A stretch of 5,870 bases of DNA. It comes from Candidatus Eisenbergiella stercorigallinarum. Its GTDB lineage: Bacteria > Bacillota > Clostridia > Lachnospirales > Lachnospiraceae. Every line of letters starts with the position of its first letter. Position 1 is the first letter of the stretch. Below the pieces are notes generated by a model, which saw only the letters and a list, made by a program, of their open reading frames with translations, made no database searches and was not told where the DNA came from. Shown one piece after another: positions 1-5,870 of the stretch. The stretch is taken from NCBI GenBank assembly GCA_019120525.1, contig DWUW01000212.1:1-5870 (forward strand). Reading direction: 5' to 3'. The position numbers and the translations under genes were made by a program.

Positions 1-562
1 CAAGCCATTGGTACAACTTACCTTCAATACTCCCCACCACACTTCTCAATCTTGAATTATGAATACATCTATGAGCCGCACATTGCCAAAAACCATTTTT
101 TAAACACCGATCACAATTCTCACCTGTCCCCGGAATGCGCATCATATGATTAGGACAAACTAATTGATAATCATGTGCCGTATACAGCACGCGTACCTTA
201 CATCTGTTTTGTTTCCTATATTGCTCAATCTCCATCAGGATCGAAGGCGTGAGCTGAAAATTAAAATTATTCAGATGGACTATATCCGGATGAAAATCCT
301 CCAGAACCCTTCTGATCTTCCTTCTGGCCTCCGTTGAATAAATAATCCGAAGGGGATAAGTCAGTTTTGTCAGCTTGCCGGAATGGAAATCCACCGCAGA
401 TGTATAGCTTTCTGCATGATTTCCCACAATACGGCCCTCATGTTCCATCCCAAAATACTGCACTTCATGTCCCATCCGCTGAAGCTGCTTTCCCGTTTCA
501 AAGAGATAGGTTTCCGATCCTCCGTTCGGATATAAAAATTTATTAACCATCAAAATTTTCAT
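1..562 (-). CDS. GT4-family glycosyltransferase, N-terminal part (3' end beyond window)
   Basis: This open frame codes for 187 residues and runs off the left edge with no stop. It begins MKILMVNKFLYPNGGSETYL, the usual opening of GT-B fold GT4 transferases, where the Gly-Gly loop (G14-G15) lies near the acceptor and sugar-nucleotide cleft. Other family marks are the DIVHLNN strand (residues 93-99) and TAHDYQLVCP (128-137). A five-cysteine group follows (C136, C150, C153, C161, C166), seen in a subset of GT4 enzymes. The donor-binding C-terminal half, with the E-x7-E motif, lies outside the window. It would act on the cytoplasmic membrane face, adding a sugar to a lipid-linked glycan. Two ATGs are adjacent (565 and 562). 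I chose 562 because AGGA sits 6 nt upstream of it and only 3 nt upstream of 565. It follows the fused transferase by 10 bp, so the two are probably cotranscribed. GC is about 41%, well below the genes to the right. The sugar is not predictable. Confidence 0.9.
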   Translation of the reverse strand, partial: MKILMVNKFLYPNGGSETYLFETGKQLQRMGHEVQYFGMEHEGRIVGNHAESYTSAVDFHSGKLTKLTYPLRIIYSTEARRKIRRVLEDFHPDIVHLNNFNFQLTPSILMEIEQYRKQNRCKVRVLYTAHDYQLVCPNHMMRIPGTGENCDRCLKNGFWQCAAHRCIHNSRLRSVVGSIEGKLYQWL

Positions 563-568
563 CATATA

Positions 569-574
569 TCCTTT
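569..574 (-). promoter_or_regulatory. Ribosome binding site of the downstream GT4 gene
   Basis: The minus strand reads AAAGGA here, 6 nt before the ATG at 562 and 3 nt before the ATG at 565. It overlaps the TAA stop of the preceding gene (573-575), which fits translational coupling in one operon. The spacing favours 562 as the start. Confidence 0.7.
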
Positions 575-2492
575 ATGGTGTATACAGCTTCAATGTCTGT
601 GCTACTACATCATCCCAATTGTACTTATTACAAACAAAATCTTGACATTCCCGTCGGATATCTTCCACTTGCTCCGGATGCGTAAGCAGACTGGAAAGTT
701 TTTCCCTGAGATCCTCTACATCACCCTTACGAAAAATAGCAGCGTGATTCTCCACCACTTCTGTATTTTCCTTAATATCACTTACCAGGCAGCAATCTCC
801 AAAGCTCATGGCTTCCAACAGCGTTAAAGCCATACCTTCCACATCGCTCGGGAGCACAAAAAGATATGCGTTGGAATACAGCTCCTCCAGGCACTGACCA
901 TGCACGAAATCTGTCATAATGATCCGATCATCCTTCGCCGCCATTTTTCGGATCTGCTCCACATAAGCATGACTATGGCTGCTCCCCCCTGCGATCACCA
1001 GCTTCTTGTCCGTTTCCAGCTGGTAAAAAGCCTCTATCAGATAATGTAACCCTTTTTCAGGCACGATCCTCGCGAGAAACAGAATGTAACTGTCTTTTTC
1101 CAGGCCATAACTCTCTCGGATCAGTTCAGCTCTCCGTATTTGCGGCCGGGAAATTCCATTCGGGATGAAATGTGTCCGCCTTCCATAGGTTTCCAGAAAA
1201 TATTCCTGTACATTCCTGGAAAGAACGATCACCTCGTCTGCATATTTCGCCGCAATCCGTTCGCCCAGTTTCAGCATATTGGAAGCAAAATTCCCCCATT
1301 TGGATCGCTGCCAGTCCAATCCGTGAATTGTGGCGACAATCCTGATTCCAAACAGCTTCGGGATCAGAAGCATGATACATGGTCCTTCTGCATGAAAATG
1401 GATTACATCATAATGTCCAAAAAGCGCACGAACCGCCGCCAAAAATGAATACACGATCGCATTCAGAGAACTGCTCTTCGGTGTAGGAATCGTGATTAAT
1501 CGGATACCATTATAATACTTGCCTCTTCTCTGATCAAATTTCTTCCCCGCCGTATGTCTCCCATACCGGTTATACGCGTCCACCCGGCATCCTAGCTTCA
1601 CCAGCCTCGTGGACAGCTCGTCCACCACGATCTCCACGCCGCCCTCCCTGGAAGGGATCCGCTTGTGGCCGATCATGGCGATCTTAAGGGGTTTTTTGTT
1701 GCTTTCCGCGTCGATCCCTTCCCGGCCCTTCATTCCTTCTTTGATCAGGTCGAAAACAAAGGAAAAGTTGGTATCCAGATAGCGGACCAGCAGGCGTTTG
1801 GGATCCTGGCCGATCCGGTAAAGCCATTCCATGCAGATCTCCTGCATCCATTTGGGAGCCCGCTTTATCGTTCCGGCATGGAAGTCGAAGCCCGCGCCCA
1901 CGCCAAGCATGAGGCCGCAGACCCTGCCGTCATGATCCGCCATCCACTTTTCCTGCTTGGGAGCGCCCAGCCCCACCCAGATAAAGTCCGGCCTCGCCGC
2001 ATTGATCCGCTCCACGGCCTCCCGGTCCTCTTCCTCTGTCATGGGGCGGAAGGGGGGCGAATACATGCCGACGATATTCATGTCGGGATATTGGGCGGAC
2101 AGCTTCTTCCTGAGGGCGTCCAGGGTCTTCTGCGTACTGCCGTAAAAATAATGCCGATAGCCTTTCTTTTCCGAAAGGCTGAAAATCTCGGGCATCAGAT
2201 CCGGTCCGGGCACCCGGCCGGCTTCCTTTTCCCCTCCCATGTGCTGGACAATGGAAAGCGGCTTTCCGTCCGGAATATTCATGACAGCCCCGTTCTGCAC
2301 CGCCCTGTACTGCGGGTCACGGTAGGCTGTCACCGTAGTATGGACATTGGACACACAGATATAATGTCCCTTCAGTTCCTCCAGATGCTCCTCGATATGG
2401 CGCACCGTTTTTTCCATATCCGTAACGTTGATCTTTGTCCCCAGGATGCTGTAATACTTTAAATTTTCCGTCATTTGGTTCTCTTTTCTCAT
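573..2492 (-). CDS. Fused glycosyltransferase: GT26 (TagA/WecG/CpsF) N-terminal module plus GT4 C-terminal module
   Basis: This 639-residue protein carries two complete enzymes. Residues about 13-255 match GT26: NVHTTVTAYRDPQYRAV (49-65), NIPDGKPLS (72-80, D75 aligning by eye with the proposed catalytic Asp of TagA), GLGAPKQEKW (174-183), GAGFDFHAGTIKRAPKWM (199-216), and a basic helical tail (about 217-250) like the membrane-binding appendage of TagA. After a polar linker (about 255-267), a GT4 enzyme begins at KIAMIGHKRIPSREGGVE. It shows HFHAEGP (365-371), TIHGLDWQ (388-395), R475 and K480 in ARIVPEKGL as likely donor-phosphate contacts, and the E-x7-E pair E552/E560. By family, GT26 adds the second sugar (ManNAc or a relative) to an undecaprenyl-PP sugar; GT4 would then extend it. 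Standalone GT26 enzymes are about 240 residues and GT4 about 370. Neither possible start (2492, or Met7 at 2474) has a strong SD. GC drops sharply near 1560. Module identities are firm; substrates are inferred. Confidence 0.93.
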   Translation of the reverse strand: MRKENQMTENLKYYSILGTKINVTDMEKTVRHIEEHLEELKGHYICVSNVHTTVTAYRDPQYRAVQNGAVMNIPDGKPLSIVQHMGGEKEAGRVPGPDLMPEIFSLSEKKGYRHYFYGSTQKTLDALRKKLSAQYPDMNIVGMYSPPFRPMTEEEDREAVERINAARPDFIWVGLGAPKQEKWMADHDGRVCGLMLGVGAGFDFHAGTIKRAPKWMQEICMEWLYRIGQDPKRLLVRYLDTNFSFVFDLIKEGMKGREGIDAESNKKPLKIAMIGHKRIPSREGGVEIVVDELSTRLVKLGCRVDAYNRYGRHTAGKKFDQRRGKYYNGIRLITIPTPKSSSLNAIVYSFLAAVRALFGHYDVIHFHAEGPCIMLLIPKLFGIRIVATIHGLDWQRSKWGNFASNMLKLGERIAAKYADEVIVLSRNVQEYFLETYGRRTHFIPNGISRPQIRRAELIRESYGLEKDSYILFLARIVPEKGLHYLIEAFYQLETDKKLVIAGGSSHSHAYVEQIRKMAAKDDRIIMTDFVHGQCLEELYSNAYLFVLPSDVEGMALTLLEAMSFGDCCLVSDIKENTEVVENHAAIFRKGDVEDLREKLSSLLTHPEQVEDIRRECQDFVCNKYNWDDVVAQTLKLYTP

Positions 2493-2561
2493 TTTTTTCT
2501 GACAATTTGATTTTTAAAATCGTTTTTTCATTTTTTCTGATTATTCCCGCCCTCTTCGGAA
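2493..2561 (-). other. AT-rich intergenic spacer between flippase and fused transferase
   Basis: This 69-bp gap is strongly AT-rich on both strands. The minus strand has A-runs directly before the ATG at 2492 and no recognisable SD. A short palindrome, GATTTTTAAAATC (2509-2521), is A/T only in its core. A 5-bp ATTCC/GGAAT hairpin sits just after the flippase stop but has no U-tract on the minus strand. I see no convincing promoter or terminator, so readthrough from the flippase gene is the simplest reading. Confidence 0.5.
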
Positions 2562-4082
2562 TTATTTCAGTCTTTTTATGAAAATCCCATATAAATATCT
2601 GAATTCAAAGGTTCTTCCGAAAAACAGAAGAAAAATTCCGTTATAAATGACCGTGACCGCCGCCGCCATGCCAATCATGCGAAGCAGGCTGACCGTTGAA
2701 AGAAGCAGGCTTCCGGCATACGCGCAGGCCGCAAGGGCCAGCACGGAAACGCCGATGTAACGGAACGCATCATAAAAGTAGGTATCCGCCTTCCTGTCAA
2801 AGCAGGCCCGGTAGATGATGACTGGCCGGATCACGTTGGCGATCAGTCCGGAAAGGATCGTGCCGATATAAACGCCAAGAAGGCCGACGCGCTGCACCAG
2901 CACAATGGAAAGCACCAGGTTCACGGCTCCCTGGATCAGAGGCAGGAACTTGTCCTGTTCAAATACGCCGGCAGCAGTCTTATAATTGGAGAGCACCACC
3001 CGCTCTCCCTTGAAATAAAAATCGATCAGGATCGCTCCCACCACAGCCGCAGGCAAGGCAAAACGGTCGCCGTAATACCAGGTGATGAACGGGGTCAGCA
3101 GAAGGAAAAAGCCCACGGAAGCATAGCCGTAGATCCAGGATGCAAAAAAGCGGTAAACCCGGAACATCTCATACTGCTTCTCCTCTGATTCCGTCGCGAT
3201 CAGGTTCCCGAAGCTGGAGATGACAGAGTTGAAGATCACATTAACGAAATTGGCGATCAGGTTGATCACCTTGTTGTAGTTATCCACATAACCGGACATG
3301 GTGACGTTAATGAAACCGGTGATGATGATGGAATCCGTCTGCAGCCTCGCGGCATCCCCTACCTTGTGGCAGACCAGAGCCCCTGTTTTTTTCTTAATAT
3401 CGGAAAGCTCCGACGGCGTGAGTTTCCTCACGTTTTTTTCCCTTAGAAGGGGATACTTCCGGTTCAGATACGCGTTGGCGAAAATCTTCTGGACCAGTTC
3501 GATGGCCGCGGCTGCAAACAGGTACAGATAGAAATCCGGGACCGCAAGCAGGAGCGCGATCTGGGTCAGCACCGTGGCGATCTTCGTCAGCGTGAGCACA
3601 TTGGACTGGATATAATTCTTCTGCTCCGCGTTGGGCAGGCTGTACTTGTATGCCACAAAATAGGAGCTTACCGTATTGAACAGAAAGATCAGGTAGTAAT
3701 TGATCAGATCCGCGTTGCTGTCAATCCCCACCGGATCCCTGATCAGACGCGGGAGGAAGGGTACCAGCACCAGTCCCGCAAGGGCGATCACAAGGGCGAT
3801 CGCCCGGTAGGCCTTTTTGTAAAACTGCATGTAGGCCTTGACCGTCTCCCGGTCTCCCCTGGCCACCGGCCCATACAGGCTGAAGTTCACCGCCGTCCCC
3901 AATCCCAGCTCCGCCAGGGAAAGTACGGAAAGGATGCTGGTATAGGTACTGTTTACGCCAAGCAGCGTCTCGCCCAGCTTAATGATGAAGATCTTCTGTA
4001 AAGCGATCCCAAGGACGCCTGTTACGGCATTGCTCAGATAGCCGAACAGGATGTTCCGGGCCGCATATTTCACTCGTCCCAT
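2562..4082 (-). CDS. Wzx-like polysaccharide flippase, MOP exporter superfamily
   Basis: This 506-residue integral membrane protein would move an undecaprenyl-PP-linked oligosaccharide from the cytoplasmic to the outer face of the membrane. The length is right for MOP-superfamily flippases (about 450-510). Hydrophobic segments run along the whole chain, with roughly 12-14 possible spans. Family-like parts are the basic opening MGRVKYAARNILFGYLSN, ending in an amphipathic-to-membrane segment; LAELGLGTAVNFSLYGP (56-72); ALVCHKVGDAARLQTDSIII (235-254) opening the second half; and AVNLVLSIVLVQRVGLLGVY (386-405), a typical late helix pair with a Gly-rich turn. It is the first gene of the leftward operon, behind a good promoter. 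The SD is weak: only AGAAAGAAA-type purines precede ATG 4082. A GTG at codon 4 is a possible alternative start, but the family usually has the RNILFG segment right after the start, which both allow. A teichoic-acid or generic oligosaccharide exporter of the same superfamily is possible. The cargo cannot be read from sequence. Confidence 0.92.
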   Translation of the reverse strand: MGRVKYAARNILFGYLSNAVTGVLGIALQKIFIIKLGETLLGVNSTYTSILSVLSLAELGLGTAVNFSLYGPVARGDRETVKAYMQFYKKAYRAIALVIALAGLVLVPFLPRLIRDPVGIDSNADLINYYLIFLFNTVSSYFVAYKYSLPNAEQKNYIQSNVLTLTKIATVLTQIALLLAVPDFYLYLFAAAAIELVQKIFANAYLNRKYPLLREKNVRKLTPSELSDIKKKTGALVCHKVGDAARLQTDSIIITGFINVTMSGYVDNYNKVINLIANFVNVIFNSVISSFGNLIATESEEKQYEMFRVYRFFASWIYGYASVGFFLLLTPFITWYYGDRFALPAAVVGAILIDFYFKGERVVLSNYKTAAGVFEQDKFLPLIQGAVNLVLSIVLVQRVGLLGVYIGTILSGLIANVIRPVIIYRACFDRKADTYFYDAFRYIGVSVLALAACAYAGSLLLSTVSLLRMIGMAAAVTVIYNGIFLLFFGRTFEFRYLYGIFIKRLK

Positions 4083-4134
4083 TTACGATTTCTTTCTGGC
4101 TTTTTTGAAAATTCCCTATTTCATGATTATGTGT

Positions 4135-4163
4135 ATCTTACCATAAACGGACGGGTTCTTCAA
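4135..4163 (-). promoter_or_regulatory. Predicted sigma-A/sigma-70-type promoter for the leftward operon
   Basis: On the minus strand, TTGAAG (4163-4158) is followed by a spacer of exactly 17 nt and then TAAGAT (4140-4135). TGG comes directly before the -10 box, making it an extended -10. The -35 matches four of six consensus bases and the -10 four of six, with ideal spacing. Transcription would start about 45 nt before the flippase ATG at 4082. This is the only well-formed promoter I see for the three leftward genes. Confidence 0.6.
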
Positions 4164-4178
4164 CCAAACTGACCGTTT
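4145..4178. promoter_or_regulatory. Candidate operator: two related 13-bp imperfect palindromes, 21 bp apart
   Basis: AAACGGACGGGTT (4145-4157) and AAACTGACCGTTT (4166-4178) agree at 10 of 13 positions. Each is partly self-complementary around its centre, and their starts are 21 bp apart, about two helical turns. The first fills most of the spacer of the leftward promoter. The second lies directly upstream of its -35 box. This placement would suit a regulator acting on the operon, and perhaps on the divergent gene too. The sites are short and the regulator is unknown, so this is an inference from repeat structure alone. Confidence 0.3.
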
Positions 4179-4212
4179 TCTTTGGAAAGACATGGATTTC
4201 ATTTCTTTTCTA

Positions 4213-4227
4213 TGCTATATTTATAAT
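4213..4227 (+). promoter_or_regulatory. Candidate -10 region(s) for the DUF6056 gene
   Basis: Two overlapping possibilities lie 36-50 bp before the start codon. One is an extended -10, TGC followed by TATATT (4213-4221). The other is a perfect TATAAT (4222-4227). Neither has a good -35: TGGATT at 4193-4198 and TTCATT at 4198-4203 each match only three of six bases. A promoter here is very likely because the gene is divergent and has no upstream partner, but the exact box is uncertain. Confidence 0.45.
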
Positions 4228-4250
4228 TCAAGGGCATAATACTGACAATA

Positions 4251-4255
4251 GAGGA
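4251..4255 (+). promoter_or_regulatory. Ribosome binding site of the DUF6056 gene
   Basis: GAGGA lies 7 nt before ATG 4263. It is the clearest SD in the window and fixes that start. Confidence 0.8.
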
Positions 4256-4262
4256 ATAGGGT

Positions 4263-5849
4263 ATGAAATCAGGAAAATTCACAACAAAGGTAGCTGTATT
4301 TTTAGTGTCGCTGTTTATCGCCGGACTCATTCCGATAGCGCTCATCAGCCGTTATGATTACCCCTGTGCGGACGATTTCGGCTTCAGCGCATACAGTCAT
4401 ATCGCATGGCAGGAAGATCACAGCATACCTGCTGTCCTCGGCGGAGCCGTGCGGACGGTGGCCGAGCGCTGGTATGGCTGGCAGGGAACCTTTTCCAGCA
4501 TTTTCGTCATGGCGCTCCAGCCAGGCATATGGGGAGAGCAGTTTTACAGTCTGGTTCCCTGGATCATGATCGGAGCCATGTCCGCTTCTACTCTGTATTT
4601 CCTGCATGTTGTCCTGCGAAAAACGGTCCGTGCCGAACGCAGCGTATTCCTGTGTATTTCCATGCTCTACCTGATTTTTGCCCTGGAATGCATGATCGAT
4701 AAAACGCAGGCCTTCTTCTGGTTCAACGGCGCCGCTCATTATATGATCCCCCACAGCGTCGCCCTTACGCTGGCCGGCATGCTGATCAGCCATCTCACAC
4801 AGCGCCCCTCCGTTTCAGAGGGACATTTTTCCCATTCCGGCCTGAAGAGACCGGTACGTTTTCTCCTGATCTGTCTCGCTTCCGTTTTTGTGGGCGGAAG
4901 CAATTACATTACAGCCCTGATCACCGCCATCCTTTTCCTGTCCGTGTTCCTCCTTCTTCTGGTTTTCCGGAAGAAAAAAGAGGCAGGGCTTCTGGCGGTT
5001 CCGCTGATCCTTTTTTTTGCCGCCTTTTTCCTTAACGTCTTGGCTCCCGGCAATTCCGTACGACAGTCGGAGATGCTGAATCGTCCCGGAGTCATAAAAT
5101 CGATCCTGCTGTCCTTTTATTACTGCGTCGAGTATATTACGGAAATATGGTTTGACTGGACCTGGCTTCTGTTTGTCCTCGCTGTATTTCCTTTCCTCCG
5201 GGAAGCGGCAGGGCAGGCCGCGCGGCGTTTTTCTTTCCCCTGCCCGCTGCTGGTGCCGGCTTTTTCCTATTGTCTGCTTTCCGCCATGTTCACTCCCAGT
5301 CTGTACGCAACCGGAGATGTAGGCGGAGGAAGGATTTTCAATATTATCTTCCTTGACTTTCTTCTCCTTCTTATGGGAAACCTGTTTTATCTTGCCGGAT
5401 GGCTCCGCCATCGGAAAGCAGCTCCTGCCCGGTTAAACGCCCCATCAGCCGATGCTTCCGGAACCGGATATGCCGTCGGCATGGAAAACGGGCTGGAAAG
5501 CAGGAATATGAAGCTGTACCTGCTCACGGTTTTTGCGGCGGCTGCCTTCATTGGCATTTTGTACGCCCGTGTGGATCCTGATTTTTTTACCTCGGCCTCG
5601 GCCGCGCATTCGCTGATTTCCGGGGAAGCGGCCCAATATGGAGAAGAAACCTCTGCCCGGACGGAGGCTCTGCATACCTGCTCCGCCCCGGATATTCAGC
5701 TTGAACTGTTTCAGACACAGCCATATCTGTTGTTTTTCAGCGATATTTCCACGGATCCGGCCGACTGGAAAAATGTTTCCATGTCCAGATATTATCAGAA
5801 ATCCAGCGTCTCCGGCATCCCGCGGGAGACCGGAGAACCGTCGGAATAA
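4263..5849 (+). CDS. DUF6056-family polytopic membrane protein, possible GT-C-like glycan enzyme
   Basis: This 528-residue protein has about 10-11 hydrophobic spans. The first is at about 9-29, then roughly 94-115, 126-143, 198-234, 240-260, 298-313, 326-344, 358-380 and a last at 416-434. It resembles DUF6056: an acidic first loop YDYPCADDFGFS (31-42, with D37-D38), WYGWQGTFSS (70-79), MALQPGIWGE (83-92), WFNGAAHYMIPHS (153-165), LAPGNSVRQ (260-268) and GDVGGGRIFN (351-360). A soluble tail (about 436-528) ends with LLFFSDISTDPADWKN (489-504) and a YYQKSSV segment (510-516). The family has no established biochemical role that I know. Its relatives often sit in surface-glycan loci, and the Asp pair just after the first span recalls GT-C enzymes that use lipid-linked sugars. 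That role is inference. A hydrophilic stretch rich in Ala, Gly and Ser (381-415) separates the last span from the rest. The gene is divergent from the glycan operon and may be regulated separately. Confidence 0.85.
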   Translation: MKSGKFTTKVAVFLVSLFIAGLIPIALISRYDYPCADDFGFSAYSHIAWQEDHSIPAVLGGAVRTVAERWYGWQGTFSSIFVMALQPGIWGEQFYSLVPWIMIGAMSASTLYFLHVVLRKTVRAERSVFLCISMLYLIFALECMIDKTQAFFWFNGAAHYMIPHSVALTLAGMLISHLTQRPSVSEGHFSHSGLKRPVRFLLICLASVFVGGSNYITALITAILFLSVFLLLLVFRKKKEAGLLAVPLILFFAAFFLNVLAPGNSVRQSEMLNRPGVIKSILLSFYYCVEYITEIWFDWTWLLFVLAVFPFLREAAGQAARRFSFPCPLLVPAFSYCLLSAMFTPSLYATGDVGGGRIFNIIFLDFLLLLMGNLFYLAGWLRHRKAAPARLNAPSADASGTGYAVGMENGLESRNMKLYLLTVFAAAAFIGILYARVDPDFFTSASAAHSLISGEAAQYGEETSARTEALHTCSAPDIQLELFQTQPYLLFFSDISTDPADWKNVSMSRYYQKSSVSGIPRETGEPSE

Positions 5850-5870
5850 ATGTTGTTTTAAGAGCTTCTT
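5850..5870 (+). other. Start of the region after the DUF6056 gene
   Basis: Only 21 bases remain. They contain AAGAGCTTCTT, which could form a 4-bp stem with a 3-nt loop, but the window ends before any U-tract could be seen. A terminator can be neither supported nor excluded, and no gene start is visible. Confidence 0.3.

Noticed and set aside
1681..1740. Domain linker as the site of gene fusion by recent frameshift or assembly error
   Set aside because: The frame is continuous with normal codon use through the linker. There is no homopolymer beyond TTTTTT at 1692-1697, and no relic RBS/ATG pair clearly marking a separate GT4 start.
1665..2462. Long plus-strand open frame (265 codons) opposite the GT26 module
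   Set aside because: It is the antisense shadow of a strongly conserved GC-rich coding region. Its product is rich in His, Pro and Arg, has no recognisable domain, and its length is explained by the codon bias of the real gene.
2509..2527. GATTTTTAAAATC palindrome followed by T-run on the plus strand, like a terminator
   Set aside because: The stem is nearly all A/T with almost no loop, and no plus-strand gene ends here. On the minus strand no U-tract follows.
5011..5018. Run of eight T within the DUF6056 coding sequence as a possible phase-variation tract
   Set aside because: Eight T in Phe/Leu-rich membrane coding is expected by chance. The frame is intact, and the tract is short for slipped-strand switching.
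4302..5411. Two minus-strand open frames (163 and 198 codons) inside the DUF6056 gene
   Set aside because: They lie antisense to a well-supported membrane-protein gene. The translations are polar and low in complexity (Lys/Gln/Glu/Gly-rich), with no domain.
1..5870. CRISPR array, tRNA/rRNA gene, insertion sequence or attachment site
   Set aside because: I found no regularly spaced repeats, cloverleaf-like segment, transposase frame or long terminal inverted repeat by reading both strands. Nearly all of the window is occupied by the four genes.

Overview
The window reads as part of a cell-surface polysaccharide (capsule, exopolysaccharide or wall-glycan) locus. It probably comes from a Gram-positive, Clostridia-type organism (Lachnospiraceae-like). 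That guess rests on protein style only: a Firmicutes-type MOP/Wzx-like flippase, a TagA/WecG/CpsF enzyme, GT4 transferases and a DUF6056 membrane protein. There is no rRNA or housekeeping gene to confirm it.

Layout. Three genes run leftward on the minus strand, probably as one operon: a Wzx-like flippase (4082-2562), a two-domain glycosyltransferase joining a GT26 (TagA/WecG/CpsF) module to a GT4 module (2492-573), and a GT4 glycosyltransferase (562 to the left edge, 3' end missing). The first gap is 69 bp and AT-rich. The second is 10 bp and carries a Shine-Dalgarno (SD) site that overlaps the preceding stop codon. One gene runs rightward, a DUF6056 polytopic membrane protein (4263-5849). 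It is divergent from the operon across a 180-bp intergenic region. That region holds a good sigma-70/sigma-A-type promoter for the operon, weaker promoter candidates for the rightward gene, and a pair of related 13-bp imperfect palindromes overlapping and flanking the operon promoter.

How the genes could work together. The GT26 module would add a sugar, by family precedent an N-acetylmannosamine-type residue, to an undecaprenyl-PP-linked first sugar. The fused GT4 module and the downstream GT4 enzyme would extend the chain, and the flippase would carry the lipid-linked unit across the membrane. The DUF6056 protein has no proven role; its membrane layout and acidic first loop would suit a lipid-sugar-dependent transferase. 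No initiating phosphoglycosyltransferase, polymerase or chain-length regulator lies in the window.

Most notable points. (1) The GT26-GT4 fusion puts two successive transfer activities in one 639-residue chain. (2) Base composition breaks sharply inside this gene. By hand count, GC is about 58% for 1561-2160, about 46% for 601-1560 and about 41% for 1-600. The break falls about 45 residues into the GT4 half rather than at the domain joint, which suggests a recombination edge inside a mosaic gene. I see no mobile element, RNA gene or CRISPR array.
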